NCBI GenBank assembly: GCA_964019695.1
Contig: OZ026522.1
Span: 78,243,447 to 78,307,446, forward strand
DNA from: Loripinus fragilis
Taxonomy: Eukaryota > Mollusca > Bivalvia > Lucinida > Lucinidae
Length of the DNA: 64,000 nucleotides
Direction: 5' to 3'
Numbering within the stretch: position 1 is the first letter of the stretch; every line of letters begins with the position of its first letter. This document shows, in pieces, positions 11,601-26,600 of the stretch. The position numbers and the translations under genes were made by a program. The notes under the pieces were generated by a model. The model did not search any database, was not told the origin of the DNA, and saw nothing but the letters and a program-made list of their open reading frames with translations.

Positions 11601-14600
11601 GTACCATTATCTGGTAAACTGGCTCACTTGTTATATTTTGCAGGTGGAAAGGAGATGGTGGATGTTGTATTACATCTGGTTGTGAATCAATTATCTGAGG
11701 ACATCTTTGTGCTGCCTTCCCCTCTATGTGTGCTGTTTAAATCTCTGGAAGAAAACTGCACATCTCGGGGGGTCAAAACTCCCCACAACTGTGCTGGTAT
11801 CAAGGTGTGTGTTCTCTAAATATATTTTATCTATCATGTTAAAGTAGGTTGCTTGTTGACTCATTTCATGCGGGGACTCAGAGGGTTTTGTCAAGGGGTC
11901 CAACTCAACTCTGAGGTTTTTTATTTTATTTTATTTTTAAATTAGCTCACCTGTCACATAGTGACTAGGTGAGCTTTTGTGATCGGTCTTTGTCCGTCGT
12001 CCGTCATCGGCCGTTGTCCGTTAACAATTGACTTTAATGACAACTCCTAAACCCCTGGTCCAATTTTAGAAATAATTTCACACAAATGATCCTTTGGTGG
12101 CCCTCTAACAAATTTGTTCAAATGGTTGTGGTCCGTTGCATATCTAGGTCAAAGAGGCTAAAAATAGATTTTTGATATCAAAACTTTAAAAAATCTTGTT
12201 TGAAACCAGAAGTCCTGGAGCCTTGATATTGGATATGTAGCATCACCTAGTGGACCTCTACCAAGTTTGTTCAAATTATCCCTAGGGCCAAAAATGTATT
12301 ACATAGGCTTATATAGGGAAAATGTGATAAAATCTTCTTGTCTGAAACCACAAGGCGTAGAGTCTTGATATTTGGTATGTAGCATCACCTAGTGGACCTC
12401 TACCAAGTTTGTTCAAATAATGCCACTGGGGTCAAAAATGGCCCGGCCCCTGGGACACATGTTTTATATAGGCTTATATAGGGAAAAAATGAAAAAACTT
12501 CTTGTCTTAAACCACAAGGCTTAGCGCATTGATATTTGGTATGTAGCATCACCTAGTGAACCTCTACCAAGTTTGTTCAAATAATGCCCCAGGGTCAAAA
12601 ATGGTCCCGCCCCTGGGGTCACATGTTTTACATCTATAGGCTTATATAGGGAAAACATGAAAAAATCTTCTTGCCTGAAACCACAAGGCCTAGAGTCTGT
12701 AGCATCACCTAGTGGACCTCTACCAAGTCAAATAATGCCCCTGGGGTCAAAAATGGCCCAGCCCCGGGGGGTCACATGTATTACATAGGCTTAAATAGGG
12801 AAAACATGAAAAAATCTTCTTGCCTGAAACCACAAGGTCTAGAGTCTTGATATTTGGTTAATAGCATCATCTAGTGGACCTCTACCGAGTTTGTTCAAAT
12901 TATACCCCTGGGGTCAAAAATTGACCCGTCACCGGGGGTCACATGTTTAACACAGGCTTATATAGGGAAAACATGAAAGACTCTTCTCGTCTGAAACCAC
13001 GAGGCAGAAAGTCTTGATATTTGGTATGTAGCTTCACCACATGGACCTCTACTGCATTTGTTCAAAGTATGACCCAGGAACCAAAAATAGCCTGGCCATA
13101 GGGGTCACATATGCTAAATAGGAAAACATGAAAAAATCTTCTCATCCAACAAGGCCTTTGATATGTAGCATCACCTTGTGGACCCTCTACCAAGTTTATT
13201 CATATTATGCCCCTGGGGCCAAAAATGCCCCCACCCCCAATATAAAATTAACTTTTTCAAAATATGGTCAGGTTGCATAAATTATCAAATTAAAGGGAAT
13301 CAGCTTACAATAACATAATAGAAAATATTTTGCTCTTACACTTACCTTTGACCCCTGGTCTGGGGTCAAAAGGTTAATTTGTTTTCTTTTCTGAAAGTAG
13401 TCATGTTGCATAATCAAATTAATTAGAATGAAGCATATAACACCATGCATGTAAATGTTTTGCCCTTCTACACACTTGACTGCTGTATGGGAACAAAAGG
13501 TAAAAACCTTATTCTTTTGAAGAAGGTTATGATGCACATCACATTATGCAATTAAAATGTTTGACATATGCACACCCCTGGACTTTTGGGTAGGATAAAA
13601 AGGTCAGACATTAAATTGTGCAGATAAGTATAATTTGATTGAACTTAGTGACTTGATATGCTTTGGTTATGATATGAGTAATACCCAAGATGGATTAAAG
13701 TGTGTGAGAATGGAAATTATATTTTGTGGTAAACATCCTCTCCTCCTGACAAGGATTCAGGTGAGGGATATCCAGGGCCCATGGGCCCTCTTGTTGTTTT
13801 TAGCTCACCTGAGCTGAAGGCTCAAGGTGAGGTAGTGATCGGTCTTCACCTGTCGTCCGTCCGAGCTTAAACTTTTTCGGTAAATGACATCTCCTGAACC
13901 ACTGGCCCAAATTCGAAATAAATTTGAATTGTTCCTCATAATGCCCTCTATCAAAATTTCACAAATGGTTCCACTCGGCTGAGCAAAAGGGTAAGAGCTC
14001 ATTATAAGAAATATCTTTAAAAGACATCTCCTCCTGAACCACTGGTCCAAATTCAAAATAATTTCACAGAATTGTTATACCCCCGGCAAACTTTTACCCC
14101 TCGCAAACTTTGTTTGTGGTAGGTATACTGTTTTCATGTTGTCCATCCGTCCGTGCGTGCGTCCGTCCGTCCGTAACGTTTTGTTTCCTTAATTTCTTGA
14201 AGAGTCATTGCTGGATTTTCATCAAACCTTGCAAACATGTGCATATATGCAAGACAAATACTTAAGACAAAAAAGTAAGGGCTAGGGGCCAAATCTATTA
14301 GAGTTATTTCCCTTTGTAGCTCTAAATGGCTTTTAATATAGGGTTTTATGCTTATGCTATTATAGGCCATACACGGGCCGATCAACTCCTACCACAGCTT
14401 TTGATAGAACAATTTGATACTTTTCCTATACAATGTAGACACATTGAACATATGCATGAAGGAGTTTGGTTCAGAAAAAATAATTTTTGACAAAATGACA
14501 GCTGTGAGAACTTAGGCGATTTTTCCCTAATAGGGCTTTTGTATATGCATAGATGGTGCCTTCATGGGCCGATCAACTCCTACCACAGCTTTTGATTGAA

Positions 14601-17600
14601 CAATTTGATACTTTTCCTATACAATGTAGACACATTAAACATATGCATGAAGGAGTTTGGTTCAGAGATTGATACTTTTCCTATACAATGTAGACACATT
14701 CAACATATGCATGAAGGAGTTTGGTTCAGAAAAAATAATTTTTGACAAAATGACAGCAGTGAGAACTTTAGACAATTTTCCCCTAATAAGGTGTTTGTAT
14801 ATGCATAGATGAAGCATTCATGGGCCGATCAACTCCTACCACAGCTTTTGATGGAGCAATTTGATACTTTGCCTATACAATATAGACACATTGAACATAT
14901 GCATGAAGGAGTTTGGTTCAGAAAAAAATAATTTTTGACAAATGACAGCAGTGAGAACTTAGACAATTTTCCCCTAATAAGGCTTTCTTATATGCATAGA
15001 TGGTGCCTTCATGTGCCGATCAACTCCTACCACAGCTTTTGATGGAGCAATTTGATACTTTGCCTATACAATATAGACACATTGAACATATGCATGAAGG
15101 AGTTTGGTTCAGAAAAAATAATTTTTGACAAAATGACAGCAGTTAGAACTTAGACAATTTTCCCTAATAAGGTGTTTGTATATGCATAGATGGTGCCTTC
15201 ATGGGTCGATCAACTCCTACTACAGCTTTTGATGGAACAATTTGATACTTTGCCTATACAATGTAGACACATTGAACATGTGCATGAAGGAGTTTGGTTT
15301 AGAAAAATAATTTTTGACAAAATGACAGCTGTGAGAACTTAGACAATTTTTCCCTAATAAGGCTTTTGCATATGAATAGATGGTGCCTTTATGGGCCGAT
15401 CAACTCCTACTACAGCTTTTGATGGAACAATTTGATACTTTGCCTATACAATGTAGATATATTGAACATATGCATGAAGGAGTTTGGTTCAGAAAAAATA
15501 ATTTTTTGACAAAATGACAGCAGTTAGAACTGAGACAATTTTTCCCTAATTAGGTGTTTGTATATGCAAAGATGGTGCCTTCATGGGTCGATCAACTCCT
15601 ACCACAGCTTTTAATTGAGCAATTTTATACTTTGCCTGTACAATATAGACACATTGAACATATGCATGAAGGAGTCTTGTTGAAAAAAAAATTTTGGACA
15701 AAATGACAGCTGTGAGAACTTAGACATTTATTCCCATATATGGCTTTTGTATATGCATGGATAGTGCCTTTATGGGCCAATCAACTCCTACCACAGCTAT
15801 TGATGGAGCAATTTGATACTTTGCTGATACAATGTAGACACATTGAACATATGCATGAAGGAGTTTATAATTTTAGTTTACACAGATTCTACTGAAATCT
15901 TCTTTTCAAAACTAAGGTCTGCTGGTTTGAACTATAACTTGCCAAGTTTTTTTTCACTGATTCTTACTGTGCGGGGAGTATCTAATAAGCATTGCTTATT
16001 GACTTTTTTCATTTCTTCTGATACCCTCTACTAAAATTGCACAAATGGTTCCACTCCACCAAACAAAGGGGCTGCCAGAGCTCTAGATAAGAAATGTCTT
16101 TTAATGACATTTCCTCCTGAACCATTGGTTCAATTTAGAATAATTTCACAGAATTTTACCTCATGATGGCTTCTACCAAATGTACACAAACAGTTTTGCT
16201 AGGCTTAATACAGGGTCGCCAGAGTTCTAGATGAGAAATATCTTTAAATGATGTCTTCTCCTGATGAACTACAGGTCCAAATTTAAAATAATTCCAAAGA
16301 AATGTTTCTCATGATGCCCTCTGCCAAATTTGCACAAATGGTTTTGCTCTGCCAAAAAAAGGAGTTTGCAGAGCTCTAGATAAGAAATATCTTCAAATGA
16401 AATCTCCTGAACCACTGGTCCAAAATCAAAATGATTTCACAAATGGTCCTCATGTTACCCTCTACTTAAATTGATCGGAAGGTTCAGCTTGACTGAACAA
16501 CATAGCTACCAGAAGTAAAAATAGAAATATCTTTTAAATCATATCATATTATATATCCTTAGCCATAGGCCAATACACCATCTGCTCATGTGCCAGGACT
16601 CAGGTGAGCAATCTAGGGCCCTCTTGTTTTAGTTGGTGAGGGGAGAGATGATCTAATTAACACTAAAAGAGGTCCATCTTTGGCCTGCCATTGAAACACT
16701 ATATAAATGGCAATCGCTTACAGGCTGATGATGGCCAATCATTGAATTCTGACTTGGTAGTTTTGTAATTTTCCAGGGGATCTGGACCAGTATTGCTAAG
16801 AAACCCTATAGCTTTGTGACTTTCCAGGTGGGGGGACAGGGGTCCGGTCTCCCTGTCCCTCTCTCTGGATCCAGGCATGACTCATTCATACAAAAGAGGA
16901 GTTACGGCAGTCATCTCAGTGTCAAATATCTGTGTCAGCATAGGTGTTAGCTATCCCATTTTAGACTGGTATCTCCTAAACAGGTACTTCTGCAAACTAT
17001 TGGTTTTACACAGTTGTACAGCTGATGCCTGATATATAAATTGAGCAAGCAGTTTACATATGTTTCTTGTTTTCATTGCCTTGTTTAATCCTGTTCTGGC
17101 TAAATCCATATTGCTATTACATTACAGTATAGGGAGCGCAGTGGCTCAGTGGTAGAGTACTTGACTCAAGATCGAAGGGCCGCTGGTTTGAGCCTCACCG
17201 GCGTCACTGCGTTGTGGTCCTTGAGCAAGACCCATTAATCCTAGCTTAGTACTTGTTCAATCCAGGAAGACCTGTCCCTACATAACTGATAGATTGTTGA
17301 TAGGATGTAAAGAATCAAATCAAACAAACAAAAACATTACAGTATATCATAGGTTCAGATATGGAAAATTTTTTGAACATAAAATTGTAATTACTTTCTT
17401 ACCCATCAATTTAAATATTAGTTTGAAGTATTGAAAAGAACTCATTCATTGAGGCCATTCTTATTAATACCCACAACATATGTTTTGGTTGAGAATAACT
17501 CAGTCTTATCTGGAGACCTGGTATATTGATAATTCATGAATATATTTACTTCTATACAAGCAGATTTTACATACATTGCAGGCCTCCAGATAAGAGTGTG

Positions 17601-20600
17601 TATTGGTAGTAAGTAAGGGTGCAAAGATCAGGAATCGATACAATCAAGTACCACACCTGACCCAGGATACCAATGGGAAAGTGACAAACTCACAGCAGAC
17701 ACCACAAACGAGAGCCAAGAGGTCAGCCCTTTCCCAGCAGGTGACCACAAAGCACATATAAACAGACCCGCACAAAGACATAGCAAACACAAGACAGAAC
17801 AAAAACATAAAAGATCCACAAAAGAAGTACCGCCTTGGAACGGTCAGTAAAATATTTTCTTTATTTCTCATCAAAAACATATGTTGTGGGTACTCAATGA
17901 TACGGTTCTTTTGAGCACCCAAAGCACATGTTTAAATTGATGGGTAAGAAAATAATTACAATTTTATGCTAATGAAATTTCCTTATCTGGATCTATGATT
18001 GTGTAATACTATGTTATTAAGTGAATCTTATTATAAAGGAACAATTTTACAAAGGAGTTATAGGAAAATGACCATTTCATGGTCATCTTTCCCATAATTC
18101 CTTTGTAAAATTCCATGGTAAAAAAAAAAAGTGCCAAACATGGCCCTGATACAGTAAAACCTGTGTAAAACGTCCACTCTCAAAAAGACCATAAGTAGGT
18201 TTTCAAGGCCAATTATCGCTTAATGCAGGTCATAAGTATTACAGAATGCTCCAAGGGGAGCATTCTGCAATACTTTTGACTATCATTAATCTACCATTTG
18301 TCAGTAAGACCTTTGTTTTGTCTGTTTTTGAGTGGCCCTTATACACATGTTTTACTGTACGTCCAAATTGGTGTTTTAACAAGGTGTGTTATATCGAGGT
18401 GTATTATAAAGGGACTGTACTAACGAGGTGTGTTATAAAGGGACTGCACTGTACTTGTAGATGATAGCTATTGCTCTACGTCACTACCTGTCATCACCAG
18501 TCTTGTTAGAGGCTGCTCTAGGTACAGGGATTGAGAGAACTGCCATGGAGAACCTACTGCTACTGGCAGACTGTGTCTATCATATACTTGTCTCAGGAAA
18601 AGGTAAATTTAACCCTTTTCATTCTAATGGATTTCCCATACATATTGATACAATAAGCACAGATTTGTCCTTTTTTATGAGCCCGTTTTGAAAAAAAAGG
18701 GTAATATTATGGAATGGCTCTGTCCATCTCTCTATCTGTAAACAATCTTCAAGATATCTTCATGATATCTTATAGAAATGTATATTAGGTCAAGACAATG
18801 TGTATCACACAAAAATTATTGTTCCCCCTTTCTAAGTTTCTGAGTTATGCCCCTTTGGAATATTGTAAAAAAGAATTGTACATGCCATTACTAAGTAACC
18901 GTTATATAGATCTTCATGAAACTTTATAGGAATGTATATAAGATCAAGGCAAAGTGTCAAGTACAATTATGTTTGCTTTCCATTTTAGAGTTATGGCCCT
19001 TTATGCACATTGAAAGGTACGCAGCTAGAGGAAAATGTACAAAATATTTTGCACAGGTTTCATATTTTGAACATTTCCTGTGGTTGTACGGCAGCATAGA
19101 ACTACAGTCAAATCTCATAAATTCAAATTCTTGGGACCAGAGCTTTTATTTTGAATTATCAAGATGTTGCAAAATTTATTGTCTGCAGTCGTAATTGGCG
19201 CTATAAGGGTCATCTTGAAATGTGGTTTGCAATTTCAATCTTTAATATTAGCATCAACATTTAAATAGTTTTAATAATGCCTTCCTTATAACTTTATTAT
19301 ACCCCCCGCAAACTTTGTTTGTGGTGGGGTATACTGTTTTCACGTTGTCCGTCCGTCTGTCCGTCCGTCCGTCCGTAACGTTTTGTTTTCTTAATAACTT
19401 AAGAGTAACTGCTGGATTTTCATCAAACTTTGCAAAAATATTCATATATGCAAGACAAATACTTTAAACAAAAAAGTAAGGGCTAGGGGCCAATTCTATT
19501 AGAGTTATTTCCCTTTGTAGTTCTAAATGGCTTTTATATAGGGCTTTATGCTAATTTAGTCCATACATGGGCCTATCAACTCCTACCACAGCTTTTGATA
19601 AAACAATTTGATACTTTGCCTATACAATGTAGACACATTGAACATATGCATGAAGGATTTTGGTTCAGAAAAAAATATTTTTGACAAAATGACAGCTGTG
19701 AGAACTTAGACAATTTCCCCTAATAGGGCCTTTGTATATATTCATAGGTAGTGCCTTCATGGGCCGATCAACTCCTACCACAGCTTTTGATGGAGCAATT
19801 TGATACTTTCCCTATACAATGTAGACACATTGAACATATGCGCGAAGGAGTTTGGTTCAGAAAAAAATATTTTTGACAAAATGACAGCTGTGAGAACTTA
19901 GGCAATTTTTCCCTAATAGGGCTTTTGTATATGCATAGATGGTGCCTTCATGGGCCGATCAACTCCTACCACAGCTTTTGATGGAGCAATTTGATACTTT
20001 ACCTATACAATGCAGACACATTTAACATATGCATGAAGGAGTTTGGTTCAGAAAAAATATTTTTTGACAAAATGACAGCTGTGAGAACTTAGACAATTTT
20101 TCCCTAATAAGGCTTTTGTATATGCATAGATGGTGCCTTCATGGGCGGATCAACTCCTACCACAGCTTTTGATGGAGCAATTTGATACTTTCCCTATACA
20201 ATGTAGACACATTTAACATATGCATGAAGGAGTTTATAATTTTTGTTTGCACAGATTCTACTGAAATCTTTTCAAAACTAAGGTCTGCTGTTTTGAACTA
20301 TAACTTGCCATGTTTTTTCACTGACTCTTACTGTGCAGGGGGTATCTAATAAGCATTGCTGATTGACTTTTTTCATTTGCTATTTATTTTGACAGCATGT
20401 CTGATAGTGATGATAATGCTATGTATTAAAATTGATAAACCACTAGTGACTTACATATGGGCCTTGTCGGGAGAAAACCTGTCTTTGGGTTTCCGTTGAA
20501 GCAAGACTCAAAGCAGTCTACTCAGCTACAGAGACTAGCTGGGAAATTGAAATTTCGCCTGTAGCAAGTTTAGATATGCTTCTTTCCAAAAACTGAATAA

Positions 20601-23600
20601 CAAAGGCGCTGATCAGACTCTGCGGATGCGCAGGCTGGTCTGCGCCTTTGTTGTTCGCAAACCCCCGTAGACAGGTTTTCTTGCATTTTGGTATCATTTT
20701 AGAATGATGCCTATAACAATGACTGGTAGATGAGGCAGAATCTTAGCATTCATCGAAATCTTGATTCAAAGTGTCATGATAAATATAATCTAATATTTGT
20801 GCTCGTGTGTTATTGAGTTTATAAAACTGGTTGCAATAAAGCAATAAAATACTAAGCAAATCCTTGCATTTTATCTCTTTTCCTCAACTTACTTAATAGT
20901 TTCAAAAATATATAAACACCCAAGTAAGATCCTTTATCTAACCCTTAAATTTAAAGCGCCAATTACAACAAAAGTTGTCTGTTTTTGTTGTCTGCTGAAA
21001 TGTTTTAGAAGCCTTTTTGACAAACAGTATAGACCCAGATCAGACTGCTCCTATAGGAGCAGTCTGATCTGGGTCCACACTGTTTGCCCCTTGTTCTTAC
21101 ATTAATTTTGTCAAATAATGTTTACAAAAATATGCTGAAAAAAACTTTAGTAGAAGGCATTTTCATATAATTTATTTGCAGGTGCTTTATGGGTTAAAGA
21201 GAAGCAATGTAGCAATGAATAAATCTATAAGATATGACAGGACTTTAGTTAAGAGTGTGTAACGAAAGTTCAATTTTCTTATTTCTCAACCAAAACATAT
21301 GTTGTGGGTACTCAAAAGAACCGTCTCAATGAGACGGTTCTTTTGAGCACCCTAAACATATGTTGAAACTGATGGGTAAGAAAATATTTACAACTTTACG
21401 CTGAAATATTTTGCTTATATAAACCTATGGATATGAGTCTTCCCAACTACAAAAAGCACTATTATCATGTTGTTTTACAGTAAAGGGAAGCAGTACTCCC
21501 CGCCTGGCTGGTAAATTCTGCAGAGAAAACAGAGAATGGATGAATGACAAATTACAAATACCTATACGATACCTGAATAGCGAGTAAGTACCAGAGAATA
21601 TGAAACATTCATCTTAACTCTTTGTATGTTGGGTAATTTTTCATGATTATTTTTTCATCAGCTGATTTTTTTTTTAATAAGTTCAAAGGAATACTATCAG
21701 GATATCAAACAGTTTCCATCCTGGGAGCGCAGTGGTAGAGTGCTTGACTCGAGACGGAGGGGCCGCTGGTTCAAGCCTCCACGGCGTCCTCGAGCAAGAC
21801 ACATTTATCCTAGCTTAGTACTGGTTCAACCCAGGTTCAACCCAGGAAGACCCGTCCCCGTTTAACTGAAAGATTGTTGATGGGACGTAAAGAATCAAAT
21901 CAAACCAAACAGTTTCGATCCAGATCAGGCCAGACCTTTTGTCGGGCCTAATCTGGGTCCAGACTTTTTGCAAATTGTCTGCTTATTTTTTTTTTAAATG
22001 AAATTTCAGGAATATAATTTTAGTGTCAAACATCAGGCCCGACATAATTTTTTCAAAATAAATTCAGGAAAATCATATGGGTGTCAAACAGTTTGGATCC
22101 AGATCAGACCCGACAAAACGTCGGGCCCAAACTGTTTGCAAAGGCTATCAGCAGATGACAAAAGTCGTCACTAGCTGGCAAAGAGTTTAGCATGTACATA
22201 TTGCTTTGAGAATTGGCAGAAACTACAACTCTCATTACAAACAGTGAAGACCCAGACCAAACTACTCTGAGAACAGCTGGTCTTGTATTTGTTCTGTATG
22301 AGTAGGTGTTCTTAAGTCTTCAGCATAATCTTTTGCATATATGAATTGTATTTACTGGAAAACACTTATATTTGGCTGTAATTTTTATTTGGCACTATTG
22401 GCGGTAAAAACAAAAAATGCCAAAATATGAGACCTCAAAATACAGTTACGCAATAAGCATACACCCTTAGGATATTCGTATCTGTATAATCAAAAATCAT
22501 CTTTTGAATGGTAGAGAATGTTTCAGTGTAGAGGAAACCATATCTTTATCATCTGGCCCCGAGGTTGTAAAAGGTTTTTCATACTAACTCAGCTGAGCAT
22601 GAAATTTATCCCGCCCATAAATGTTAAAATGCCAACAATTGTTGGCATTTTAACATTTATCAGCATGATAAATACAACATCTGATAGACTTAAAGCAATA
22701 AACTTCTTCATTTGTCGCTATTTTAGTTATTATGAGCAGTTGAAAGTTTGTGCTCCGTTGAGTTGAGCATGAAAAAAGTTTGATAACCTTGGACCTGTTC
22801 TCATAAGGGCCAATTTTTATCCTAAAGGACATTAAATTGAGAAACAGCCAAAATTAAATTGTGCCAATATGTAAGTCTTCTAAAATCACCAAATTTTGAT
22901 GCCACGAATATTAAGTGCTTACAGTAGGCTTCAATCAGGAGGGTCTATGTGTCTTGATCCACATCTTGATTAAGGGTGAGGTTGGTGCATCGTTAAACCG
23001 GTTTAAGCCCTCTAGTAAAATATTTTAACTGACCGTTCCAAGGCGATGCTTCTTTTGTGGATCATTTATGTTATTTCTGTCTTGTTTTGTTATGCTTTCG
23101 TTGATGCCTTGTGGTCACCTGCTGGGAAAAGGCTGACCTCTTGACTCTCGTTTGTGATGTCTAATTGTGACAGTGTCACTTTCCCATTGGTATCTTGGGT
23201 CAGGTGTGGTGCTTGATTGTATCAATTTCTGATCTTTGCCCTTTTTCTTACTTTGTAACTTAGGATTTAGTTTTAAACATATTTTATGGTAATTTTACAT
23301 AAACATGTATGCAATGGGGTTGGGCCACAAATTCTCGCATTAATTATGGCCCTTCCCCTACAATATTGTGTCAATAAATTGTGACTTAGGATATCAGCAT
23401 AGCAATGCACTTTCTCAAGTGATTAGTTGTGAAATATTTATTACAGAGACCCTCTATATCTCTGATTCAAGCCCTTTTATACCCAATAAAGCGTATTGTG
23501 ATATGGAAAATCTGTATTTCGATACATATTACGATACACTTGGTATCTTTATTTCTGTCTATTGCTGCCCCTAGTTCAGTATTATAATATAATTCAAGGG

Positions 23601-26600
23601 TCATGAAATTGGCATCTTTTACATACTGTCATAAATGTAATTACTCCTTAGGTCCCTTGGCTGCTTTTTAAGTAGAAATGATCAAATTTTGCCTTTCCCT
23701 TTTAGATTTTTCACTACAATAATTTGTTGTTGTCATCCGCCATCTTTTTTGAAACCGAAAGTATCTGTTATCTGTTGGTCTAATTTGCAACACAAACAGA
23801 TATGTACACGTTTTAAAAATGAAGCTTTGGTTTTTGCATTGCGGTAATAACTTGAAGGGGGGATAGAAAATGTGTAAAATATCCTTAAACAATATTTTAT
23901 AGCTCGCATTGATGTCTCTTGTACATAATTAACATCTGGCATTGCTTGACGGCGATATGCTATTAGACACAGTCAGCATTTGTGTAAGTTTGTGTCATGC
24001 GTATTTTTTCCTCTATTTTTACCACTTCCGGTTTTGAAAGCGACCCGTATTTTGGGCAATTTCAAAGCCAATAATGGATATTTTCTTGCACATTTTAGAC
24101 GGAAGCTGGCTTTACGACACATAGGGAAGGCTTGTGTACAGATACAGCCAAAATTGTATCGCAATATTTATTTAGAGTGAATTGCGGTTAAACGGGTATA
24201 TTGTTGCACCCCTATACCCCTGATTCAATTTATCAGCTCTGATAAGCTGGAGTTGATATCTCTTATTCAAGCCCTCTTTGCATGTGATTCACATAAACAC
24301 TCTGGCATATCCGGCATGGACATTGTCTCTCAGCAAATAGAGAATCTTACATGAGTGACTCATGTAAGGTTCTCTATTTGATGAGAGACAATATCCATGC
24401 CGCATATGCCAGCACCAGCATCAATTGGAGGTTTTTGAGGATATGCAGTAAGTACCAAAATCTCATAAACTGGCCCATCTGTTTGTTTTACAGAATGTTT
24501 GAAGCCAACAGTGGTACCATGCTAATAGAAGCAACTACAGAGTTTCAGGACCAGATGTTCATAGTGTTGGCCAGTGATATTTTGACCTTGGAGACAGGTA
24601 CAGCTATAGCACTTTTAACCATTTCCTTCATGAATATTCATGATAGGCTCCACCCATTATGAATGAATATATAAATTAACTTTCATGTTAGTACATTGAA
24701 CAAAAAAATTACTTGTCAGGTCCACTAGTGCAGGATCAGATATATCATATTTCCATAAGCAAACAGAGAAGACCCTGATCAGGCAGCTCTTACATGAGCT
24801 GCCTGATCTTTGTCTGCTCTGTTTGTAAAAGCGTTAAAAGGTGTCTCTATGAGGTTAAGGCTTAACCATGACTTTAATCCTTATCCTTCCCCATTTTGTC
24901 CTAAAATGTCTGTTTTTTACATCTGCTGCAAGGTAGCGGGGTGACTCAGGTAGTAGAAACCTTGATTTGAGACAGAGGGGCCGCGGGTTCGAGACTCACC
25001 GCCCTCACTGGGTTGTGTCCTAGAGCAAGACACATTAATCCTTGCTTAGAACTGGTTCAACCCAGGAAGATCCGTCCCGACATAACTGAAATATCGTTGA
25101 CTAAGACGTAAAGAATCAAATCAAACAAAACAAAAACATCTGCTGCATATATCCAAGTGCACTTCAGGCTATTTTTAACTTATATTGCAAACAATATTGA
25201 CCTTGATCAGATTGCTCTCAAGGCTCTCAAAGGAGCAATCTAATTGGGGTCCATATTGTTTGCAATATAAGCTAAAAACCTAATAGTACTGCAGATCTCA
25301 AGGCTGTCAGAGGGGTCTACTGGTCAGATCTTTGCAACATCTAGTGTTATATACCAAATGAAAATGTGGGGTCTCTAGTTTTTAAAAGTAGTTGATGACA
25401 CCTCTGATTCTGAGTACTAACCGAGTTATCTCCCCTTGAATTACCCCACCCATTTCGATCATATTATAAGAGGTTATGATCATTAGCTTGTTAAATAATT
25501 GAGTTCAAGCATCCAGGAAGAAAAATATACCCATCATTACTCAAAACGGTAATTGAAAAAGTAGAAAAGTTAAGTTTTGATCAGAGAAATTGGCTTTTGA
25601 ACTATTTTGTTGGTCTTTTAAAGTTAAATTATGTGTTAAAATTCCATTGAATAAAAATATATTTGAAACTTTCAATTTAAGAATCTGCCCATTAGTGGTT
25701 TATCCTTAGAAATGACTAAAATTTAAGGAACACTAATTTATCTATCATATCAGGGTTTCTAGAATCCAATTTCTGTATACGGAATGCTCTGGGAGCAATA
25801 ATAAGCATGTAAATACCCCACCCATCTATTACGACTGCAGATCTCATGGCTGTTTGAGGGTGACCTTGATCATATTTTGCTAACATCTGGTGTCATGTAC
25901 ATGTACATATGCCAAGCAAAAATGTAGAGTCTCTAGTAAATAGAAATAGTGGATGACACCGCTGATTCTGAGTACTAACCGAGTTATCTCCCCTTGAATT
26001 ACCCCACCCATTTTGATCATATTATAAGAGGTTATGATCATTAGTTTGTTAAATAATTGAGATGAAACATCCAGTTAGAAAAAAATGTCCATCATTGCTC
26101 AAAACGGTACTTGAAAAAGTAGAAAAGTTAAGTTTTAGTCAGAGAAATGGGCTTTCAATCTTTTTTGTTCGTCTTTAAAAGTAAATTTGGTGTCAAAACT
26201 CCTCTGAATAAAAATATATTCGAAACTTTCAATTTAAGAATCTGCCCATTAGTGTTATGTCCTTAGAAATGACTAAGAATTTAAAGAACACTTCTTTACC
26301 TATGTTATCAGGGTTTCTAGATTCCAATTTCTGTATACAGATATGCATGTGGGACAATACTAAGCATGTCAATACCCCACCCACCTATTACTACTGCAGA
26401 TCTCAGGGCTGTCTAAGGGTGAACTTGGTCAAATTTTGCTAACATCTAGTGTCATATGCATGTACATGTACCAAACAAAAATATAGAGTCTCTAGTAAAT
26501 AGAAGCAGTTGATGACACCGCTGATTTTGAGCACTGACCGAGTTATCTCCCCTTGATACACCCCCACCCATTTTGATCATATTATGAGAGATTATGGGTG

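Noticed and set aside
17628..17819. 63-codon hydrophobic frame also open at 56376-56567
   Set aside because: Both lie in the same retroelement tail; similarity follows from the DNA repeat and the N-terminal halves are in different frames.
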